Source of the DNA: Bryobacteraceae bacterium
GTDB lineage: Bacteria > Acidobacteriota > Terriglobia > Bryobacterales > Bryobacteraceae
DNA length: 10,522 bases
Assembly (NCBI GenBank): GCA_030039005.1
Contig: JASHQT010000017.1
Location: 1 to 10,522, forward strand
Direction of reading: 5' to 3'
A program made the translations under genes and the position numbers. Each line of letters opens with the position of its first letter. Position 1 is the stretch's first letter. Positions 6,785-10,522 of this stretch are shown one piece after another. The notes below the pieces were generated by a model. The model did no database searches. It saw only the letters and a program-made list of their open reading frames with translations, and was not told the DNA's origin.

Positions 6785-7168
6785 ATGCTGCGTAACGTTC
6801 TGTTGCCTGAAAGCATCGCCCGAGCAGACGGCACTGGGCCGGAGTTCGATCTCGCTTCCAAGCGAGGTAAGCTTTTGGTGCTTACACTCGGGATCACACG
6901 CATCCTGGAGCAAGAAAGCCTGGAGATCTTTGTCTTCGGTTCTCCCGATGGCGACCAGTGGGATCCCAAACCATTGGCCAAGTTCCCCCCGAAGTTCTAC
7001 TGCGGCCTCTATTCCATTTTGCTGAACTTGGGATCGCGGTCCGAGGTACGATACTTGCGCGTCCAATGGAAGATGAGCCGTTGGTGCAAGCGCGAAAAAA
7101 TGCCCATGTTCGGGTTTTACGTCTTCGTCGAAGAATCCGGCGCGCGTGTCAGCGTCGCCGTCGCGTAG
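6785..7168 (+). CDS. Small conserved-looking protein of unknown function, 127 residues
   Basis: I cannot assign a function. The ATG at 6785 is preceded by a near-perfect ribosome binding site GGAGGA (6775–6780), 4 bases away, which strongly supports real translation. The protein begins MLRNVLLPESIARADGTGPE and is rich in alternating hydrophobic and aromatic residues (LLVLTLGITRI near 30–40, LEIFVFGSPDGDQW near 46–59, FYCGLYSILLNLG near 71–83, VRYLRVQW near 88–95, MFGFYVFVEE near 108–117). This suggests a compact all-beta domain. There is no signal peptide or clear membrane segment, so it is probably cytoplasmic. It lies 45 bases after the class I aminotransferase with no obvious terminator between them, so it could be the last gene of the kbl operon. 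The tail VSVAVA may be a final strand. Confidence 0.72.
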   Translation: MLRNVLLPESIARADGTGPEFDLASKRGKLLVLTLGITRILEQESLEIFVFGSPDGDQWDPKPLAKFPPKFYCGLYSILLNLGSRSEVRYLRVQWKMSRWCKREKMPMFGFYVFVEESGARVSVAVA

Positions 7169-7170
7169 TT

Positions 7171-7214
7171 ACCCGCGCACAGCTAGCGAATTACACGCTG
7201 AGTGACCCGCGCAC
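7171..7214 (+). repeat. Pair of 10-base direct repeats between convergent genes
   Basis: ACCCGCGCAC occurs at 7171–7180 and again at 7205–7214. The bases that follow each copy are loosely similar (AGCTAGCGAA and GTTAGTAAGCG). Both lie in the 62-base gap between the 6785 gene and the end of larB. I see no terminator hairpin in this gap. The repeat may be a remnant of a local duplication. Confidence 0.35.
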
Positions 7215-7230
7215 GTTAGTAAGCGGATTT

Positions 7231-7977
7231 CTATAACCGGTTGATCAGACTCGCGACGTACCCGGCGCCGAATCCGTTGTCGATGTTCACTACCGTTACG
7301 TTGCTCGCGCAACTGTTCAACATGCCCAGTAGTGCCGCCAGACCATTGAAGCTCGCGCCGTAACCTACGCTCGTGGGAACCGCGATCACCGGCACCGAAA
7401 CGATGCCTCCCACCGCGCTCGGCAAAGCGCCTTCCATCCCCGCCGCCACCACCACCACGCGCGCTTCCATCAGCCGTTCGCTTTGCGCGATCAAACGATG
7501 GATTCCCGCAACACCGACGTCGTAAATCGATTCCACTTCGTTGCCCATCACTTCCGCTGTCACTTGCGCCTCTTCGGCGATGGGGATGTCGCTGGTACCC
7601 GCGCACACCACCGCCAGCTTGCCTTTGCCGTGGATGGTGCGGTCGCGCCAGATGCGTACCGCTCCGGACAGCGGAAAGTGCTCGGCATCGGGGAAATCGG
7701 CCTTGAGTAGTGCTGCCGCGTACCGGTCCGCGCGCGTTACTAATAGGTTGGGCGACTTATCGAGCAAACGCGCCGCGATCGCGCCGATCTGCTCCGGCGT
7801 CTTGCCCTTGCCAAAAATCACCTCCGTTAGACCGTGCCGCAGCGCGCGATGATGGTCCAGCTTGGCGTAGCCCAGATCCTCGAACGGCAGGTGGCGGATC
7901 CGGTCCAGCGCCGCGTCGACGTCCACGGCCCCCGAATACACTTGCTCCAGCAGGCCTCGCAGTTGATCGGAATCCAT
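7231..7977 (-). CDS. larB: Nickel-pincer cofactor biosynthesis protein LarB
   Basis: LarB carboxylates and hydrolyses nicotinic acid adenine dinucleotide to pyridinium-3,5-biscarboxylic acid mononucleotide. This is the first step towards the nickel-pincer nucleotide used by lactate racemase LarA and related enzymes. The protein has 248 residues, a usual length. Visible family segments are [10 protein letters not shown] near 55–64, [13 protein letters not shown] near 125–137 (PurE-like region), [10 protein letters not shown] near 153–162, [15 protein letters not shown] near 177–191, [18 protein letters not shown] near 200–217 and [20 protein letters not shown] near 220–239. The cysteine near 223 matches the conserved one known to form a substrate adduct in LarB. 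The ATG at 7975–7977 has no good Shine-Dalgarno and is preceded by two palindromes. LarC and LarE are not in the window. The DUF192 gene lies 39 bases upstream on the same strand. Confidence 0.93.
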   Translation of the reverse strand: MDSDQLRGLLEQVYSGAVDVDAALDRIRHLPFEDLGYAKLDHHRALRHGLTEVIFGKGKTPEQIGAIAARLLDKSPNLLVTRADRYAAALLKADFPDAEHFPLSGAVRIWRDRTIHGKGKLAVVCAGTSDIPIAEEAQVTAEVMGNEVESIYDVGVAGIHRLIAQSERLMEARVVVVAAGMEGALPSAVGGIVSVPVIAVPTSVGYGASFNGLAALLGMLNSCASNVTVVNIDNGFGAGYVASLINRL

Positions 7978-8009
7978 CTCAACTTGAGAGTAACAGGTGA
8001 CCCGTCACC
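7977..8009. promoter_or_regulatory. Two adjacent palindromes upstream of larB (operator-like)
   Basis: Site 1 (7977–7989) is TCTCAA-C-TTGAGA, with perfect 6-base arms around one base. Site 2 (7996–8009) is GGTGAC-CC-GTCACC, with perfect 6-base arms around two bases. Both lie in the 39-base gap before larB, with site 1 touching the start codon. The centres are too small for stable RNA hairpins with normal loops, so protein binding sites are the more natural reading. A weak TACTCT (-10-like, minus strand, 7987–7992) overlaps the region. Confidence 0.4.
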
Positions 8010-8016
8010 CCGCCCC

Positions 8017-8460
8017 TTACCACTGCAGGATTTGGCCAACTTGCAAACCGTATTGCTTGGCCAGCCCTCCGCCGATCTCGAGCGAATAAGACACCAGGTT
8101 CCGTCCGCCATACTTCGGACACTGGCTGGCCTGTGTCTTGCAGGGCTGCGCGTTCTCATCGATCGCGAGGATGCGCCGCCCGGAATCCATCCAGATGATA
8201 TCCAGTGGAATCCGCACCTGATACATAAATGCCTGGTAATGATCAGGGTGCGGATACACGAAAAGCATCCCGCGGTCGGGCGCAAGCGACGCGCGGAACA
8301 TCAAACCGCGCAAAAGAGTGACGTTGTCGAAAGCCTCTTCTACCCGGATCGCCCGTCCCCCCGGTAGCGTGACCGTGTGTAAGTAAAAGTCATCCACGCT
8401 CGCGGGCTTGGGACCGCACGCCGTCAAAAGCAAAACAGCGGCCAGGAGCGGATAACGCAT
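8017..8460 (-). CDS. DUF192 family lipoprotein
   Basis: A 147-residue DUF192 protein with an N-terminal lipoprotein signal. The start MRYPLLAAVLLLTACGPK contains a lipobox LTAC with Cys15 as the expected lipidated residue, so it should be anchored to a membrane outside the cytoplasm. The DUF192 domain follows with RGLMFRASLAPDRGMLFVYP near 51–70, IPLDIIWMD near 84–92, a Cys pair near 107 and 114, and YSLEIGGGLAKQYGLQVGQ near 125–143. The usual WMKN segment appears here as FMYQ. The role of the family is not established. The ATG at 8458–8460 has no clear Shine-Dalgarno. The gene lies upstream of larB on the same strand, possibly co-transcribed with it, and divergent from the prenyltransferase gene. 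Confidence 0.87.
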   Translation of the reverse strand: MRYPLLAAVLLLTACGPKPASVDDFYLHTVTLPGGRAIRVEEAFDNVTLLRGLMFRASLAPDRGMLFVYPHPDHYQAFMYQVRIPLDIIWMDSGRRILAIDENAQPCKTQASQCPKYGGRNLVSYSLEIGGGLAKQYGLQVGQILQW

Positions 8461-8516
8461 GAATTAGAATGGTAACGAAAGCAGGGGAGGATTCGAGAAT
8501 TCAGAGTCCAGTATTC

Positions 8517-8520
8517 AGGA
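8517..8520 (+). promoter_or_regulatory. Ribosome binding site that decides the prenyltransferase start
   Basis: AGGA lies 5 bases before ATG 8526. It overlaps the alternative ATG at 8520 and lies inside the extension that would begin at ATG 8469. It therefore supports the 8526 start. The short motif makes this only moderately certain. Confidence 0.45.
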
Positions 8521-8525
8521 TGGCG

Positions 8526-9422
8526 ATGAAGCGCTTTTGGAAGCGGTTGCGGCTGACGCTCGAGATGATCAAGTTCGAGCACTCCGTCTTCGCCTTACCC
8601 TTCGCCCTCACCGGCGCTCTGCTGGCGTTCCGCGAGAGCCGATTTGATGGCCGCGGATTCGGGTTGAAGCTGCTGTGGATCGCGATCGCCATGGTGGGGG
8701 CGCGCTCGGCCGCCATGGCCTTCAACCGGATTCTGGACGCCGACATCGACGCCCGCAATCCTCGAACGCGCCAGCGCCACTTGCCCGCCGGCCTCCTGAG
8801 CTTGCGGTTTGCGTGGGGCTTCGTGATGGCCTCCGCCCTGGTTTTCCTGATCGCCGCCCGGGCCCTCAACCCGCTGTGTTTCAAGCTCGCCCCCGTCGCA
8901 CTCGCCGTAGTCTTCTTTTATTCCTTCACCAAGCGCTTCACCACGTTCTCCCACATAATCCTCGGATTTGCTCTCGGCATTGCGCCGGCCGCAGCCTGGA
9001 TCGCGGTCCGCGGATCGCTCGATCCACGCATTCTCTGGCTCACCGCTGCCGTCACCTTCTGGACCGCCGGCTTCGACATTATTTATTCGTGCCAGGACTA
9101 CGAGTTCGACGCGCGCGAGGGCCTGTTCAGCCTGCCGCGCCGCTTCGGCATGGCGGGAGCGCTCTGGATCGCGCGCGCGTTGCACGTCGCCATGATCGTT
9201 TGCCTGGTCCTGCTGTCTGTTTCCTTCGGCCTTGGCGCCCTGAGTTGGGCCGGCATCGCGGCCATTGTGTTGCTGCTGGCCTACGAGCATCGCCTGGTGA
9301 AGGCCGATGACCTCTCGCGCGTAGACGCCGCCTTCTTCACAGTAAACGGCTACGTCAGCGTGCTATTCTTTCTGTTTTGGGCGGCCGACATTTTGTGGAA
9401 CCGCCTCAGCCTGCGGGCCTGA
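8526..9422 (+). CDS. mqnP: UbiA-family prenyltransferase, probable menaquinone (futalosine pathway) type
   Basis: Integral membrane prenyltransferase that attaches a polyprenyl chain to an aromatic acid. Next to mqnE it is most likely the futalosine-pathway enzyme MqnP rather than UbiA for ubiquinone. The protein has 298 residues from ATG 8526; ATG 8520 or ATG 8469 would add 2 or 19. The first aspartate-rich motif is NRILDADIDARNPRT near 67–81 and the second is DIIYSCQDYEFD near 184–195; both bind the Mg-diphosphate of the prenyl donor. SLPRRFG near 202–208 is also typical. Several hydrophobic helices are visible, for example near 22–35, 48–66, 96–112, 121–133, 144–161, 219–236, 241–253 and 270–290. 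mqnE starts 3 bases after its stop, so the two form an operon. It is divergent from the DUF192 gene, with a 65-base gap between them. Confidence 0.88.
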   Translation: MKRFWKRLRLTLEMIKFEHSVFALPFALTGALLAFRESRFDGRGFGLKLLWIAIAMVGARSAAMAFNRILDADIDARNPRTRQRHLPAGLLSLRFAWGFVMASALVFLIAARALNPLCFKLAPVALAVVFFYSFTKRFTTFSHIILGFALGIAPAAAWIAVRGSLDPRILWLTAAVTFWTAGFDIIYSCQDYEFDAREGLFSLPRRFGMAGALWIARALHVAMIVCLVLLSVSFGLGALSWAGIAAIVLLLAYEHRLVKADDLSRVDAAFFTVNGYVSVLFFLFWAADILWNRLSLRA

Positions 9423-9425
9423 ATC

Positions 9426-10522
9426 ATGCAGATCCATTTTGAAGACCAGCGGTTGTGGCCGATTCTCGAAAAGGTGCGGGCCGATCAACGGCTGGATTTC
9501 GCCGACGGCATCGCGCTGTTTCGCAGCCCGGATATTCTCGCTCTCGGCCATATGGCGAACCTGGTACGCGAGCGCAAACATGCCAACGTCACCTGGTTTA
9601 ACGTCAACCGCCACATTAACCCCACCGACGTCTGCGTGGCAAGCTGCAAGCTATGCGCCTTCGGTAAGCGGGCCAAGGATCCCAAGGCGTACACCTGGTC
9701 GCTCGACGAAGTCTGGCACCGCGCGGGCGAAGGTTGGACCGAAGCCGTCACCGAGTTCCACATCGTCGGCGGTCTGCATCCCGAGCTGACGCTGGATTGG
9801 TTTTGCGACCTGTTTCGCGGGCTCAAGCAGCGCTTCCCCGAAGTTCACCTGAAGGCGCTCACGATGGTGGAAGTCGCCTATCTGGCCCAGCGCAGCAAGC
9901 TGTCGATTCGCGAGACCTTGACGCGGCTGAAGGACTCGGGCGTCGATTCCCTCCCCGGAGGCGGCGCGGAAATTTTCCACGACCGCGTGCGCCGCATCAT
10001 CTGCGATCACAAAATCGACGGCAATCAATGGCTGGACGTCGCCCGCACCGCCCACCAGCTCGGCCTGAAATCCAACTGCACCATGCTGTACGGCCACATC
10101 GAAACCGAAGAGGATCGCGTGGATCACCTGATCAAGCTGCGCGAGCTGCAGGACGAAACCGGCGGCTTCCAGACCTTTATTCCGCTCGCGTTCCATCCGG
10201 CCAACACCGCGCTCGAACACATCTCCACCACCACCGGCTTCCTGGATCTGAAGATGATCGCGGTCTCGCGCCTGATACTCGACAACATCAGCCACATCAA
10301 GGCCTACTGGATCATGATGACGCCTAAGATCGCGCAGATCGCGCAACGCTTTGGCGCCGACGACCTGGACGGCACCGTGGTAGAAGAGAAGATCTATCAC
10401 GAAGCCGGCGCCACCACCAGCCAAAGCCTGCGCCGCGGCGAGCTGCTGCGCCTGATCCGCGAAGCCGGCCGCGAGCCCATGGAACGCGACACGCTCTACC
10501 GCCCGGTGACTCGCACCGAAAC
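9426..10522 (+). CDS. mqnE: Aminofutalosine synthase, radical SAM enzyme (cut by window edge)
   Basis: Radical SAM enzyme that joins the enolpyruvyl group of 3-[(1-carboxyvinyl)oxy]benzoate to adenosine to form aminodeoxyfutalosine, in the futalosine route to menaquinone. The frame is open from ATG 9426 to the window end (365 codons, no stop reached), so only a short C-terminal piece is probably missing. The iron-sulfur binding motif is CVASCKLC, with Cys70, Cys74 and Cys77, preceded by NVNRHINPTDV. Other family-like segments are EFHIVGGLHPEL near 113–124, LKALTMVEVAYLA near 142–154, LPGGGAEIFHDRVRR near 177–191, TMLYGHIETEEDRVDHL near 219–235, FQTFIPLAFHP near 248–258 and the late VVEEKIYHEAGATT. 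The related MqnC shares the fold, but these segments fit MqnE better. The start follows the prenyltransferase stop by 3 bases with no clear Shine-Dalgarno, so translation is probably coupled. Confidence 0.93.
   Translation, partial: MQIHFEDQRLWPILEKVRADQRLDFADGIALFRSPDILALGHMANLVRERKHANVTWFNVNRHINPTDVCVASCKLCAFGKRAKDPKAYTWSLDEVWHRAGEGWTEAVTEFHIVGGLHPELTLDWFCDLFRGLKQRFPEVHLKALTMVEVAYLAQRSKLSIRETLTRLKDSGVDSLPGGGAEIFHDRVRRIICDHKIDGNQWLDVARTAHQLGLKSNCTMLYGHIETEEDRVDHLIKLRELQDETGGFQTFIPLAFHPANTALEHISTTTGFLDLKMIAVSRLILDNISHIKAYWIMMTPKIAQIAQRFGADDLDGTVVEEKIYHEAGATTSQSLRRGELLRLIREAGREPMERDTLYRPVTRTE

Noticed and set aside
8595..9290. Long minus-strand open frame opposite the prenyltransferase
   Set aside because: Its composition is Gly/Glu/Gln-rich and low-complexity, and the plus strand encodes a complete UbiA-family protein.
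9651..10424. Long minus-strand open frame opposite mqnE
   Set aside because: The plus strand is an unbroken radical SAM frame with the expected cysteines; the antisense frame has no recognisable domain.

Overview
The window looks like chromosomal DNA of an Acidobacteriota bacterium, probably of the Bryobacterales/Solibacter type. This is inferred from the moderately high GC content, the DUF1385–prfA gene pair, a futalosine-type menaquinone gene pair (mqnP–mqnE), and the style of several proteins; no marker gene settles it. I see no rRNA, tRNA, CRISPR array, phage or insertion-sequence gene.

Layout. Minus strand, 1–1532: the N-terminal part of peptide chain release factor 1 (prfA, cut by the window edge) lies downstream of a DUF1385/YqhQ-type membrane protein. 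A short two-way promoter region (about 1552–1586) separates this pair from an unrecognised 167-residue protein on the plus strand (1593–2096). That gene converges on a class III omega-transaminase (2168–3571, minus). Across a 195-base divergent gap lies a cupin gene on the plus strand (3767–4222), broken by an in-frame TGA between its two metal-binding motifs. It is followed by a glycine C-acetyltransferase (kbl), a class I aminotransferase whose start overlaps the kbl stop, and a small conserved-looking protein of unknown function (6785–7168) with a strong ribosome binding site. Converging on these from the minus strand are a DUF192 lipoprotein (8017–8460) and larB (7231–7977), which makes the first intermediate of the nickel-pincer cofactor. 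The right end, on the plus strand, holds a UbiA-family prenyltransferase (8526–9422) and aminofutalosine synthase mqnE (9426 to the window end, partial).

How the genes work together. The mqnP–mqnE pair would supply menaquinone for respiration by the futalosine route. Kbl and the adjacent class I aminotransferase are both PLP enzymes of amino-acid metabolism and are probably translationally coupled. LarB points to a lactate racemase-type (LarA) enzyme elsewhere in the genome. prfA and its DUF1385 neighbour are core housekeeping genes.

The most notable features are the nonsense codon in an otherwise intact cupin frame, paired palindromes directly upstream of larB, a GC drop along the class I aminotransferase, and several -10-like hexamers sitting 6–8 bases before start codons. 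I found no clear undescribed defence or mobile system; most of the window is ordinary metabolism.
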